A DNA stretch of 64,000 nucleotides, from contig JACYXH010000310.1 of the NCBI GenBank assembly GCA_026745465.1, positions 5,248,001-5,312,000 on the forward strand, written 5' to 3'. Source of the DNA: Lota lota. Its lineage: Eukaryota; Chordata; Actinopteri; Gadiformes; Lotidae. The notes beneath the pieces were generated by a model that saw nothing but the letters and a program-made list of their open reading frames with translations, made no database searches and was not told where the DNA came from. The first letter of the stretch is position 1. Each line of letters starts with the position of its first letter. The position numbers and the translations under genes are program-made. Below, one piece after another: positions 38,138 to 52,235 of the stretch.

Positions 38138-38470
38138 CAGTGTTTCCCATTAATTACCTAGACTATGGTGGTCCGCCATTGTCCTGTTTGTATTAAGATG
38201 AATGATCAACACATATAACAGATGGCGATAATTATAGGTCTATGAATATTGTTTACCACTATGGTTGCAATAAGAGCACTGTGTGTGATTTACTGCCTTT
38301 CGGAGTGAACAAAAAACGGTTTGCTGCTGCAGATGTTGAAATGGCTGAAAGAAAATGCTTAGAGTACTTGACCAATCAGATGTTCAGCGCTGCAAGCCCC
38401 ACCCCAAAGTTCCTGTTCTGTTTACTACCCCCCCTAGCAGGGAGCTTTTCAATAGCGTCTAGCTGCTGAC
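38138..38470 (+). repeat. Probable partial hAT-type element (left end only)
   Basis: cagtgtttcccattaattac at 38,138 followed by atggtggtccgccattg closely resembles the left end of an abundant fish hAT-derived repeat (cagtgtttccca..., then gtggcggcccgcc). No matching right end (gggaaacactg) was found within the next kilobase, so the copy appears truncated or strongly diverged. The right boundary is approximate. Confidence 0.45.
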
Positions 38471-39049
38471 CTCCAGCCTCAGTATGTTAAGGTGGAAAGC
38501 GCTTTCTTATCAATAAATAATGTTTAAATGCCGATGTTTTACATTGACTACAGTATTGTTTTATCACACTTATCGTTAATAAATAAGTGTATTATATGTA
38601 CAAGCATAAATAACAAATTCTGCTTCCGGTCTTCAATGGACAAAATTCTTAAAAATAAAAGTCCCTGTAGCAATTCATTGGTAGACGTTTTCAAGAAATA
38701 ACAAATATATGGCCAAATGTTATGTACATAATATCAATACATATTTGTATTTTAGATAAACTCCAGTCATCGGCCTATGGGTCACATTCAAAGGTCTCAT
38801 AAAAGGACAAAAAAGACTTACAATTCATAAACTAAATGATAAAACAAGGTCTCTTCTTGCATATACAAGTCACTTCTCAACAGGAGATTATATATGATCT
38901 TAATTAAGATGACTTGACCCAGGTTTTATATGTTTAGATGCCACTGTATTGTATGCGGACGTGTGGAACTATGAGGCAAGCTATCGAATCTTAATCGTGT
39001 CGTTCCTTCTGGTGTAAACGATTTCAGACCTCACTTGCTTCTCCAAGCT

Positions 39050-39240
39050 GGGGATCGGAAAGGGTTCGACGGTGGAGGTGGCCTGAGGGTGGTGGTCTGC
39101 AGCTAGACCCATCTCAACCTTTTTGGGTGTAAAATAATGTCCCCGGAACTTCATTTAGACCCTGGTTCCTGCGGTGGAAACACACCAAGTTCCTCCAAAG
39201 GTTCCTAGTTCCTGGGTAAAGTGTTGTTGGGATTGGGTAG
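39050..39240. repeat. Possible dispersed repeat fragment (ggttcctgcggtggaaac type)
   Basis: The motif set ggttcctgcggtggaaacac ... ggttcctagttcctgggtaa resembles a fish interspersed repeat I recall with ggttcctgcggtggaaacgc and agttcctagttcct. Family name and borders are unknown. Confidence 0.35.
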
Positions 39241-39819
39241 ATTTTTTTATTTTTTTTGCCGTGTCATCACCATTCATATCTATACAATTTGTTTATGATT
39301 AAATTGTATGTGTATATATTTATGTAGAGCCTGGTCAAAAATATTGCATTAAAGTAGACAGTATGAAACAGGAAAATTACTATTTATTTTCACTTTACGT
39401 CCAAGTCCCTCCCCTTATTCTGTCCCCCATGGGACCCTGTTTCTGAGAAAATATGTACAGTAGTCAATGGCGAGTAAAAAATACTTTTTTGACCCGGTTT
39501 GAATTGTGACATGAATTACACGTTTGTCAATTTGTCAAAGAAAGTAACATTTTGTTTTCTATGACACCGCTCAGTGTACTACATTTCTCATCTCACACAA
39601 TATGACACAGACATGTGTCATATTACCTGATATGTTTTATCCAGCAACTCCTGGTCATTTTATCAGCCGGGAAGCGAAAGAACGAGCTAGAGTCAATGCT
39701 TGTGTGACTACATCCTGGTACAAATCACACAGGCATCATGTCTTTGGTTGTGGATTTTATGTGTATTATGCGCTGCACCGAAGCACAAGCACATAGACGT
39801 ATGTAACTGTAGGCTTGTT

Positions 39820-39995
39820 TCGGTCCGTTGTGCATTGTAACTGCAATCAAACCGCACTAGGGTTAGCTTGGAACCGGTTCAAGACTGCCCCAAACAGGTT
39901 GTCTCGGACTGCCTGTTTTGGTCCACACCCGAGTGCAATTGCTGTGTTCTCCATATGCCCAAACGAACCGAACGGGGAAGAAACAAGATCATTAC
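39820..39995. repeat. Possible degenerate DNA-transposon fragment
   Basis: Text such as ttcggtccgttgtgcattg, ttttggtccacacccgagtg and gcccaaacgaaccg resembles non-autonomous DNA elements of teleosts that carry repeated ggtccg/cggacc and aaacgaaccgcac motifs. No terminal inverted repeats or target duplication could be fixed. Confidence 0.3.
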
Positions 39996-42900
39996 ACTTA
40001 ACCTTCGCTTTAACGTGTCATTGGGGTCCCTAAATGACGTTATTCCCGAGATCGCGCTATTGCGAGAATCAAATTATTTCATTATTATTATATTATTTCA
40101 CATTTTTCACGCTTAACCTGTTTGCATGCCTGTATACTTGAACAGTTTTACAACAAACCTTTTGACAAAATTATGTCTTAAACTGACAAACATCTTACGT
40201 GTAAAACATGGCACAATTCAAACAGGATCAACAAATATTTGTCTCACTGTTGACTACTGTACATATTTTTTCAGAAATAAGGTCCCATGGTGGTCTACCA
40301 GAAGCGTAGGGAACTAGGCACTCTATTGAGTCCTGCTTCACTGGCATCAGTGATGACTTGTCTTCATAAATGTCTAATGCTGGAAAATATTGATAGTATT
40401 GGGCTAATTATCTCCATACTAATTGTGTTATTGAGTTTGTGGTTCTTTGGTCTTGTCCCAATTTTTCAGGGAGGTCTTCTCCGCCAATACACATGGTAAG
40501 AATGACTGTGGTGAAGTAATTTGAGGCTCATGCTATAACGGTTACCACAGATTAAATGCTACACTTTTTTTACCTGTGTAAAATGGTATAACATTTATAG
40601 TTTCTTCGGATTGCCAATGCACTTAGGGTACCTGACATGACCTAACCAGAAAAACCTTCAGCTTTTGTTCTAGACATAGCTTAGCAAGCACATACATTGA
40701 GGTATCATTTTAGAAATGGTGTTTGAAAAATTGCTTGTTCAGGGTTTGTTTGTTTATTTTTTTAAATGAAAATGAAAGGGATTGATTGAAGCCAGGTAGT
40801 TTTTAGGATGACAGTTCTTGCAGCTTTGAAGTGTGTTGTATTTGCTGGGCTCCACATGGCTGACAGATTAATACCTTCCAGACTAAAAAAATTCTGCAAA
40901 AATTGAAGGAGCAGTTAATCAACAAAGACATTTGGTAAGGATGAAGGACTTAAAACTAGCAAACGTGCTATTTGCTGGATTGATTTGATGCCTGGCTCTG
41001 CAAATCTGACCTGGCCTTCAGTTCTTCTTCGTTCTAAGATTGGACACTGACTGATTGCTGCACTCTGCAATCGTTGTTTTTGTTTTTTTTACTACCGTAA
41101 GAAGCAGCAAAACAAAAACAAAAAAAGTGTACTGCTAAGTTTAACTTGTTTTTGGCTTCAGGCATTTGCAAACTGTGATGTCTTCTGAAAGGTATTGACA
41201 ATTGCTGGTGTTCCTTTCATAAGGAAAAAAGCGCTTCTTAATCCATTATTTTCAGGGGCGGGAGGGACAAATGCAGACTGATGTATTCCATTTTTAAGTG
41301 ACAGGCTATATTGTGTTAGAAATAACATTCTTTATTAATACAAATAATATTCAAGGATCTGTAGTCTCAGATTTAATAATCATATGGTTTAATAGACCAT
41401 AAAACCATTTATAAAACAGGAGGTACTTTCTATCCTTGCTGCATGAATGAAACGGGTTCACAAAATATTTTGTTTTGAATGTAGGCTTGTATTTGATCTA
41501 TTTGACTAGATAAATCGCCTTTTATGTCTGATAAATGATGTATAATTATACATTTCTACATAACACACGTATCCACATTTGCTGTTTTAACTGTGACTTG
41601 TGTATAGACTTGGACCGTGTCTGGGATTGTGTACTACATATATGTACTGTTTTCTGGGGTACTATTAGTATGGAAGTTGAAACTACTCTAATTTGTGGAC
41701 ATACTACGGTATTGCAGGTTTTACCTGGTCAACAGCTAATCACCATCCATGAAGTAAATGTATTGGTCCAAAACAAACATCTAAAGATCAAATTATATTG
41801 ACATTTCTAACTTTGGGCTGTGAATTGCTTCGGAGCAACATTGTTTTCAGAATGCACACTAATTGAGAGGGCTGCAAGTGCTTGTCTAGGCTATAACTTT
41901 GCTAGTCCCAATTTACATCAGCATTGGTGTGTTCTAGATTTGGCCACACTGAATTGACCCTGAAACATGAAATCACAATTTAGCATTTTCTGTCGCTTTA
42001 TATGCCAACATACTCCCTGGAAGATAATGATGCTTTATTAATTAAGGGACTATATGTTTCTTTTAGGATATCAAAATAAATGCAGTAAAGTACATTTTAT
42101 TTGTATTGTTTCAAATCATTGCTGTGGTAGGATTTTAATCAAATGTACACATTGAATCACAGTGTCATACTTGACCACTGCTAAAGTTATCACAGTTATT
42201 AAATGAATTACATAGGACATTATTGATATCTTCATTAAATGATTGGCCATTAAGAGATAACTGGTCAAGGGTTAGTGTTTTGCTTCTGCCTGTAATTGGT
42301 TTTGAGGTTTTAGAGCCAGACTTTTAAGTAAACTGTTCTTATGGGCCTATAGATGCCACACTACCACATTGTGCAATAATTACAGATGTAATATGGCTTA
42401 TTGTAAACATAAAAAAGATTGCCACCATAAAAGTGTGTGATTGTTCTAAAATATATATTCCTAGTTTAAGAAGTGGTCTTCTAGTAAACTTAGCATGGTA
42501 AAAAGAAGGTACACCAGACAGTGAAAATATCATCCATAACCCCGGGATGTTATCTCCTCAGTCTTCCTTTCATTCTTTCCTGTCGAGTGTGAGAAAGTGT
42601 GCCTGTCTGTGTGTGATTTCAAACAAACATTGTCTACTGCCAGAATACCAAAGAGTTCAGTAACCATGTCATTCTGCCCCCCCCATTTTATCAGTTTAAT
42701 GTTTACAAAGAAGACTGGTTCAGGTCATTGCAAAGAAGAAATGGTGAAATTAGTGGAGTATGACTGCAGTGTAAGCAGTGCTGCAGATACAGTGATGGCT
42801 CAGACCAAAAACAAAAAAGGCTGCCGCCAATAATTGTTGTATTGTATAATGTAGTCAAACACCAAATTGTTGTCGCTAGACTTTCGGTCAAGAATTTATA

Positions 42901-44516
42901 TAATGTATATTACAACATTTTAAGAAAAAAATTATTTTATAGTGAGGCCTTTTTTAATAGAAGGTAATTGAATAGTAATATCAAAATGTTATTTGCAAAA
43001 TTACAATTTGGCAGTAACTATAAAATATATTGTCATTGCTCAAATACAACACTTTTATTTTGATTAATTATTCCAATTATGTATGTATACCTATTACATC
43101 AAGTAATAATGCCCATGAGTATCGTATCCCTTTAAAGTTGAATATTGACTGGTTAGCACTGAGTATTTCTGAAGGGTCTGGCGAATGGAGATATCCCCAA
43201 GCCACAGATGCACAGTCTAAGCACCATACATTTGGGTATGAAGCGGTTTTGGTTTTCGTGTTCACATGGTGAGGACTTCCTATGGATGGCTTTGAGCTTG
43301 TGTCAACATATAATTAACCAAGGATTAGAAACTGACAATGTGCTCTCTGCCAGAATTAATGAGCAGCTTAAAATTGGTTTTTAAAAATGCTTCTGTTATT
43401 GAAATGAAAACGGCGTGGACATTTTCTTTGGTTGTCTTTTGTAATCATAACAATATATTCAGACATAGGTAGAAATATTCTTGAATAGGGTTTACCTAAT
43501 AATTCCAATTTGGGCTTACGTAAGTCATTCAATTCTAAATATATAAGGAGGTTTGTCATCCACAGCCATAATATCATAGAAATGCATGTGGAATCAATAG
43601 TATTTTCCACAGTACTTGGAGTGAGAGTCGACAGCCAAGGCTGTAGCAGAAAAGCGTATTGAATTGTGTGTGGGTACTACTGCATCATCTCACTGTCTTG
43701 GTTTGGGTCAGGTGCAGCTGACACAGAACTCAACAGTATAACCGCTCAATATGCCCCACTTCTCACAATGGGAATGAGCTCACATCCCTTAAATAGGCCC
43801 TAAATTGCCCTATATCATTTTTTGGGTTAAAAAGCTTTGAGGGCATGAGGTGGTGTCAAAGCCTTTTAATTTCAAAACCTTTTAATTTAACAACAGGTTT
43901 CATGCAGTGAAATAGTACAGTGTGTATCATTGAGCATGATTTGTTGCACATACATTAACTAAAACCTTAGGTCTATTTTGAATCAGGGACAGTAATTGAA
44001 CCAATGAATGACAATGGGAGTACATTTTCTCAATGCGTGATCATTGCTAATTAACCTTGTTTGGGATTGTTTGTGAATACACCGATGCCATTAAAAGATT
44101 CACTAAATAATGAAATGCATTCCTCCCTGTTGACTACGTGGGGAGAGCAAATTGCTTTAGGCCAGTGGGGAATCATTCAGTGCATGAGCTTTAGTTGGAG
44201 CGAGCCAATTTATGCAGCATATTTATGTCATATTTGACATTACAGCCGACTGTACAGCCGACATTTTATAATAACATGAGGAACCACTTTTGTCTACAAA
44301 TGTATTGCAAATATATGTTTTGTGATCATGATTTATGAGTCATGATTTGATCGGCCGGGTTTATGTTAAAAGGTGACAGACCAAGGTGCTACCTCCCAAC
44401 TGAGTGCATCTGGTATTCAGAATTTTAAAGTTTGGTGTACAAATCAGACCCTGAGGAATGGGAGGCTGCATGCCCTGGCTTACCTTTGAGGATAATCACT
44501 AAGGCAGGCCTGTAAT

Positions 44517-44530
44517 CCCCCCCCCCCCCC
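44517..44530. repeat. Poly-C tract, 14 C
   Basis: Short uninterrupted C run. A similar, shorter C-rich run occurs at about 45,651-45,669. Confidence 0.9.
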
Positions 44531-47500
44531 TAAATCAGCCACAGCAGTAGCGACTCTGCATGTTCCGGTCAGGGATGAATTCTGTATGCATGCCTATCTG
44601 TCTTCATTGTTCAATAATCTTGCAAAACTGCAGTTAAATGTGTAGAAGTGACTTTCCAACAAAGATTTGTCATTTCAAATTTGACTAGTTCTGTGACATA
44701 TTGTTGGGAGTTTTCTACCTACCATGTCAAATCTAATCTAACATTCTAACTGTTGCCAGTCAATAACCGTCTATATGGGCTGTGTAGTAGGCTTCATAGA
44801 TCACTGTATTAATCTACCGCTCTCTTTAAAACAAGTCTATATTGCAAATGTTTTTGATCTTGACATCATGCTGGGTAAAGAATTAAGAAAATGCATATCC
44901 TGCACCTCTATGCCTTTTTTATAGCCTGCCACAGTTAACAAACATTGCCACCCATATTGCACTTTCAGTATTACTTGGGCATTCTAAGGCAGTACACTAA
45001 ACATCCTGGTTCCCTTCCCCATATTTAGCCTCCAATGTTAATATTTCTTAACTGAGAGATTCTTGCTGTGCTCATGCTGCAGAAGTCTTATCGGGGTTGA
45101 CAGAAAGTTGATAAAGCCTCAGATGTTAAACAGTTGTTAATTCCTACATTTCTTTTCCCTTTCTCAACCCAAACTAAGGCAATGCACATATTCATGAGCA
45201 TGATGTTATTCACACTCATCCATTCAGCTGCTGGCTTAAAAATGCTGCCTGCGTGAAGTTGGGAAGTCAACCAACATGTGAGCTCACAAAGTGTTTAAGT
45301 GTGGCATTAGGGTTCTTTGCCTTTTTAACATAATCAGCCCATATTCACTAATGTATGTTTTTCGATTATGCCTATTTGGCTGTACTAAAATGAGTGTAAT
45401 GCTACTGATGAATTTAGTCAAGGATAAAGTGTTATTTGTATAGGCCAGGTCGGAGTTGGCCAAGTTATTGCTAAAATAATGTTTTAATGTTTCATTTGTG
45501 GGGAAGCTTTATTAGTCATTATACTACATTAACTACAGAGTTTGGTAGTCTCTTCTACTTATTAGAAGAATGCTTAGAAGGATCCCTTATTGTTATTGAA
45601 TTGTTAATTTAAATGCCTTTTGAACATTGAACATTGGTCCTTATGAGAACCCCGCCCCCCCCCCCCCCATTCAACCAAAACAATTATTACGTTTCTACCT
45701 TTCCCCTCTTGTTCGTTCTCAGAAGAAAATCTGACTGTTGTAGCCCTACCTTTGCCTTGTGAACCATAAGAATGAACCTCTACAAAGTGACACAATACGA
45801 AGAGCCATGTCACTCTGACCCACACTGTCTGGCTTGTACAAACCTTTCTCTGTCACGGGCTCTGAATGGCTTTGATTGAAGCTCCCCGTTCAAAGCCATG
45901 GCGTCGAAGTTTTCACCTGGCACATTGTTTAAGGAGTGCTGATTTTTTTTTTTTCTTTAACTAGTGAGGGTATGGGTGTATTCTATAGTCCATAATGCAG
46001 GTTTGGGCCTACAGTATCTGTATAGTGCAGGCAGGGCATCGCAGCGTCAGGAGATTAAAAGTTGGACATACCATAAAACTGAATCAATTCATCCTCTGGG
46101 AGTGAAGGGATGCACCCGCCATCTATCAACAAGGCCACTAGATATGGGGATGTCCGTTCTTCTGGCCTCGAAGGCTGCCAATGCACATACCCATCCCTGG
46201 CATCTCACACATCTGACCTTCCGCGTTGTAGCTGTTATGGACCTTTGCACTGTTGGTATTAAGCTATGAGCAATGTTGTTGGAATCCCTTGATTCCCAGT
46301 GGGAAAACTGAGATTTGCTTCCACCCTTTTAAGAGGATTATTGGAATTGATGTTCTACTGATATCATCAGTTTGTCACTTGTCACACTGATATTTCGCAA
46401 TAACCACATACATGAGCTTTAATGTTTGAATCAGGAGTGTGAGGAGAGCTCATATATCATTAATTGAATGAATCTTTGAAAGACAACATTATTTTAAAGT
46501 GTGGACATATTTATTAGGAATATAATGTTAATAGTTTACCTGAGCTTGGAACTCTTTGGGATTATTACAGTGAACACAATTTGTCGTGGTAACAGAAAGC
46601 TGTCACTAATGCTTCTCTATTAGCAGCTAATGAATGTATTTACTGCTACCATTGCTTGTTTTTTTTTACAAAGCTATTGGTTTCGAAATGGAGAAGCTAT
46701 ATATCTTTTTTCTTAGATCAATATAAATGAAGAAGAATTTATGAATAATGTGCGTTTTCCTGTCATTCACAAAATGGTAATAAGCGGGTCCATCCATCTT
46801 TTTAGCTATTGCCCTCGACTAGCCCATCTGTATTCCAACATGAAAAATGAATATTGTTACTTATTGTTACTATGCATTAATTATGCATTGTTTGTTGTCA
46901 CAGCAGTGACTCCCTCACTGTGTCCCTGACACATCTGGCCACATTCCCTGCTGTTTGGCTTTATCTGAGCTGTCCTGTATTCTGAATGAAATTCTTAATT
47001 GACCAGTCATCAGTGTTAAGATTTGCGACACATCCCACTGGCATGGATATCATTAGCTAATGAGGTCCTTCTGTTTGTAAAAAGCTTTTACATTTGTAAA
47101 AATCTATCAAAACACAAAACATTTCCAGACGTGCTTCAATTTACATTTGGGGAATGAGATCTAAACTCAATTTGTGTAATGAATTTGTGCCCTGGACTAT
47201 GGCCTGTCCTGTGAATTCTGCAAATAAAATGTATTTGGTTGTAGCTGGATATTCAACCCCTGCACCCTGAATATTTCACACCAATTATTTTTGCATTAAT
47301 CTCTAGGCAATTTACAGGTAGAAAGGCGGCAAGTTTTTACCTCTACTTCGGGGTAGATAATTGAAGCTTACAAAGACTTAAATATAACTATCAATTGATG
47401 TTTTTCCACTACTTTGACTTTTGCTACTGCCTTGTTCTCCTTGTACATCGTCTTTTCTTTTAATAACCCAATTCTCATTGGTCACCGGTTTGAAATTGAA

Positions 47501-47791
47501 TATTGTGTCAAGGTTGAGCACCGTTTAATTGCAATTCCTATGGTCCCGTTATCTTCCATAGGAAGGAAGAATTCAAAATTCATGACAGATAAAATAAAGC
47601 TTCTGTCTGGTGGCACTTTCTCCTCGTATCGTGGAGCCTGTCCCTGTAATTAGACCTGCCAATGACAATAACCCAGCTCCGTTGCCATACAAAAGCCTCA
47701 CAAGGAGGATTGTAATCTGTGATGTGAGCAAAAGGCAGTGTATCTCAGGTTTTTCATGCATCCTCTTCCCTACTGAGGCCTGTTGAAATCT

Positions 47792-47940
<149 letters not shown>

Positions 47941-48562
47941 TTCAATTCGTATGCCTTTTTTTTGTTTTTACTCTTGACGGGATGAACTGCCATGCAGCAA
48001 GTCAAAGCAAAGACAGGGATTGAGACGGCTTTTCAAAGGAGAAAAAAAATACTGTGGAAAGCTTTAGGTGATACGACTCTATCAGTGAACTGAGCCAGTG
48101 AATCAGTGTGTTTTCATTGAGAATGAAGAAAGGCATCAATATCAACCTAGTACCCAATCCAATTGTTGGCTCTTCTTGATTTATTGACAGCAGCGGATGT
48201 CGGACCCCAAAGCCTTGCCCCTGTTGCTCTGGCGAGTAAATATTTCCTTTTTGATGCATGCTCTGTTTTGCTATAAAGCCATCACCAGCTTCTCCCAAAA
48301 TGCAACACACCCAAAATGCAAATGCAATCTTTAAAAAATTTAAAGAGGTTGAAAATCATTTTTTAATTGTTCATAACACGTCTGCTACTCCTCTTTACCC
48401 TATAAATGTAATTACAGGTTTAGTCTGCATTACAGCAACAAAGCCTATTTTTTCATATTTATTTTCCCTTTCTTGACCCTATCCAAAGAGTTCGATTGCG
48501 CATCCATTATCTTAGATCCAGCAGTCCTACTATGTTATAGCAGAACTTTTTGGGGGAAACGG

Positions 48563-48890
48563 CACATAGCCTGGGCCGAAAAACAACAACAAGGGGCAGA
48601 GATACGCCTGGTTTCCTGTTTTGTTAAATATTCGACTGAAGAAAATTTGTTCGCGTGAGTGGCTGAAACTTTCAGAAGGGGATTTTGATAAGTGTAATAC
48701 TGCAGTGGACAGTCTACACAGTGTTGATATAATACCTTTACAGACACTTTATACAGTTAACTACCTTCGGTTGAGTTTGTGTTTGCTAATTATGCGCTAA
48801 CACATCACTGCCTCCAGCCACATGATCGGTCTAAATAAACATGAAGCCAAAGAAGGAAACTCACCCAGATTTGAGCTCTAGCTTTAGATG
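48563..48890 (+). repeat. Dispersed repeat family, copy 2 (about 330 bp)
   Basis: Matches copy 1 (5,150-5,705) in the same order and orientation: gcctgggccg, gatacgcctggtttcctgtt, gtggacagtctacaca, atacctttacagacac, ccacatgatcggtctaaata and actcacccagatttgagctc. About 200 bp between the cctttacagac block and the acatgat block of copy 1 is missing or unalignable here. See copy 1 for interpretation. Confidence 0.7.
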
Positions 48891-48919
48891 ATAATCTTAA
48901 ATCTAATTTGTGAGCCTAT

Positions 48920-49110
48920 CACATCTATAATTCCTGGAATTGAAGAAATGCTATTACGGAGCATTTCCTGTTGCTAGTGGCGCTGCTTTGTGGGGAAGAG
49001 CTGGGGAGAACAGATCATCTAATCAGTTGGAGACCACTTTGCCATTATTGGCCCACTCCCCTGGCCTTTTTAGCTGATTCTCAAGTTGGCAAGGACCCCC
49101 CAGCCCTCAT
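48920..49110. promoter_or_regulatory. Candidate conserved non-coding element
   Basis: Repeat-free, complex sequence without an ORF (gagcatttcctgttgctagt, cagatcatctaatcagttgg). Proposed on texture only. Confidence 0.18.
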
Positions 49111-50206
49111 TTCTTAAAAAAAAGAGAAGACATTTCTGTTTCCATTTCGACTTCTATAAGAAAATCAACCCTTCCCTCCCTCAAGCAAGTGTTTCCACCA
49201 CCAGCTGAGGTTGGGATGATAAAGGGGTAGCATTAGCCCCGTCTTATTATTTCTTTTGAACCGCGTTTTCCAAGTTGTGTTGTGTAAAAGAAACAACAAT
49301 GACATCGCAACCGCAACCCCCTAAAAAGGAAAGGAGTCCAAGCAAACACATCAAGGAAAGTAAATCTTGTACGATTGTAGCAAGGGGTAGATGGATTCCA
49401 GCACACCATCCTCTTGGTTCTCGTCTGGTCAATTAAATATCTCCACTAATTTTGGAAGTGCAGCACCGGCCCTAAAGTGGCTCATGGCTCGCTGGTGCCT
49501 CCAGCTGAAACTTGTTTTAGGGGCTAATGCAGAGGCCTACTCTGCTAATGCTGAGGCAGAAACCCCTACTGGCGTCTGCATATGGGTCGCTGGATAAGTG
49601 ATCAATGAAAGCCCTGTATGTTGCCATATTTGTATGTATAAAAGTATTCCCCCTGTTACAAATCAAGCTAGGAAGGCACAGCTTCGCACCATTAAACCCA
49701 GCGAACGTGTTTGTCTCCTATTGTGACCCATACCAGTGTTGGCTGAGTGTTTGAGTGATTCAGTGTTGATTGGCTGAGGCACTTGTTCGCATAGGTTAAT
49801 CTTCCAGAAATATACATTTCAAGTCAAGAACCACATGTCAACATCCAGCTGAGTCCACCTACGTCTCACCCAGGCTGCCATTCACAGAGCTGTCAAATGT
49901 CAATCGGTCTTTCTGGAGAAAGTGCAATGGCTTGCACCCTCCGGCATGGGAACATGCATGCAGCAACCCCCAGGCTGCATGATGAAAGGGTCTCTGTGTG
50001 GTTAAAATTGGTGGCGACCAAGTCTACTGGGCCCCCGCTTCCCGCTGGGGTAAAAGGCCTTCAGCAGAGTCTGACTTCCTCTGATAGAGTATTAACAGCA
50101 CGGTCGTAACAGCTGGAGAGTTACATAATGGCCTCTGCATTTCCCTTAGTCAAAATGAAGATAGAAAGAGGGAGAGATAGATACCAAGTCAAAAGGGTTT
50201 GAAAGA

Positions 50207-50207
<1 letters not shown>

Positions 50208-50248
<41 letters not shown>

Positions 50249-50354
50249 TGTTCCTTTTTTGTGTTTATGCAGTCTTAAGATGCTGTGGCACTGTGCAAAT
50301 CTTTGTTGGTGCTTCTTCATGCAATTTGTGTTTGCGTGCATGCGTGTGGGTGTA

Positions 50355-50400
<46 letters not shown>
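50208..50400. repeat. Two (GT)n microsatellites, 120 bp apart
   Basis: GT runs at about 50,208-50,244 and 50,350-50,400 flank 105 bp of unique sequence. The ORFs spanning them are artefacts. Confidence 0.96.
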
Positions 50401-50401
<1 letters not shown>

Positions 50402-50780
50402 AGGAGATAAAGGACTCACTGAACTGCTCAGTTTCTCTCTCCACCGCTCTCGATCTGGGGAGCGGGGGATGCGCAGTGGAGCCTGCGTTAATTCAAGCGA
50501 GAGCCCCTCCCCCCAAGCTCCTTCATCCCCAGTTAGCATGTTGTTGTCAAACTGCTGCTGTTGCCAGCAGGGGCACGGAGGCAGTTGCATAACCACCTCC
50601 GTGGCAAAGCATACCTTGGAGGCCATTTTTGATGTTTATTTATGTCATGCTTGGCACATAAACCAGACTTCACTGGGTCTCAATCCGCTTCAAATGTGAT
50701 TGGTGATCTGTGAAAGCTGTCCATCATAATCAATACCACCGGCTAGACTGGTTGCAATATTGGATCATAAACCGTTCCCT
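50401..50780. promoter_or_regulatory. Candidate conserved non-coding element
   Basis: Repeat-free complex block immediately after the second GT array, including cgttaattcaagcgagagcc and ggccatttttgatgtttatt. No exon structure seen. Inference from texture only. Confidence 0.2.
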
Positions 50781-51728
50781 GCTGAACCTTTGATTCCTTC
50801 TTTAGTTTCCTGTATCTGGTTTATATCCTTCATGTTGTTTGCTTGGTTTGGTTTGAAGATGTTGCTGCTCAAAAACATTAAATAAACAAAGGCACATGGC
50901 CAAGCTTGATCATCTCACATTTGTGCAATTTCTAGTCGTGCAGCAAAGTAATTGTCAATTACAATTCTTGACCCTTAATAATAATTATCATAAAATTACA
51001 ACAATACTATTTGTGTTATTGACATGTCTTGAGCAAGCACCTATCAGTTGAATATGAAACTGAACAAAATAACCTGGACATACAACATCTGGGGTAGCAG
51101 GTACAAGACGGTTAGCTTCAGGACAGAACAAGCAAATTGCAATGCAGTGTAATAACGCCCACTCATTGATGGATACCCTTAACCTGTATGACTTGGATAA
51201 TGGACTACAGGAGCTGCTACAAAACAAATTATAATAATGGGAGTGGGTTCTTGATGGAGTGCTTGCTATATGCGAATAGCCAAAATACAGTTTTACAATT
51301 TAAATAATTTTCTTTAACTTTTTTATTTTATTATTATAGTTCATTAAGAAAGTTGTATTTATTAAATGCAAGCTACCCTGTTTCTGAAAGCGCTTTGATT
51401 AAACTTGGGCAGACGTTAGGTATGTGGAACTCTTTTTAACCTTGGCTGCATATTTTTCACATTTAAGCGTATGTGTGTGGGAGGGAAGTAGTGCGTCCTC
51501 TCTGCCAACCTCAGAAAAAAAGGGAGCAGAAGGGAATTAAACGTTTCTCTGTGCTCCTGTCCTCTAGCTTTTGTTAGCTCAAATGAATCGACATCCCGCT
51601 CCCTCTGACAAGTAAGTGAAAAGGAGGCGATTTACAACGGGTCAACGTAGAGGTGCTATTCTGTCAGGAAACGTGTGCAGAGCATGTTATTTTTTCTTCC
51701 TTCCTGCCTAGCAAGCCATTGGCTATTC

Positions 51729-52235
51729 CAGTGGTTCCCAAACTTTTGGTGTCAGGGCCCCTCTTTGGTCAAAATCAGTAATGCCTCCCCGTACTCTGAC
51801 CCATTCCCACAGTTCTTGGTTAAAGTTTCAGTATATTGTTTATTTGTCCTAGGGATTTATTTACATGGTGGCGCAGGATTTATTGCAAACAATGGAGGGG
51901 AAAATATTAAAAAAAAACGTTTACTACTACTACTACTAGGGCTGGTAATTAGGTCAAAGACTCCAGTTACAATGTTACAACTTTTTCTGGCGATCCGTCA
52001 TACAGAATAGTGCGTGTGTGTGTTTTTCTTTGCATGCTCTTGAATAGTGTTAGTGCTCCATTGTTATTTCATTGTCATTTCATTGAAACTTTGCACAATA
52101 TACACACCACTTTTTATGTTGAATGATAATTTGAAGTACCCCAATAGTATCATAGCGGTGTGTCTTAATTGGCCCCTGTTTTTAATTGTTTTTGTTTGGG
52201 TGTGCCTCCCTTACCTCCCACTTTGGGAAACACTG
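51729..52235 (+). mobile_element. hAT-type MITE (507 bp) with terminal inverted repeats
   Basis: The left end cagtggttcccaaact (51,729-51,744) and the reverse complement of the right end, cagtgtttcccaaagt (52,220-52,235), match at 14 of 16 positions. The CAGTG-GTTCCCAAA terminus is typical of hAT transposons. hAT elements duplicate 8 bp on insertion, and the flanks here are ggctattc (51,721-51,728) and ggcagttc (52,236-52,243), 6 of 8 identical. The interior has no transposase frame, so the element is non-autonomous. Divergence of ends and flanks points to an old insertion. Confidence 0.78.

Noticed and set aside
43030-43272. Possible internal exon ending near a GT donor
   Set aside because: No clear acceptor and no recognised domain; the donor-like catggtgagg alone is weak evidence.
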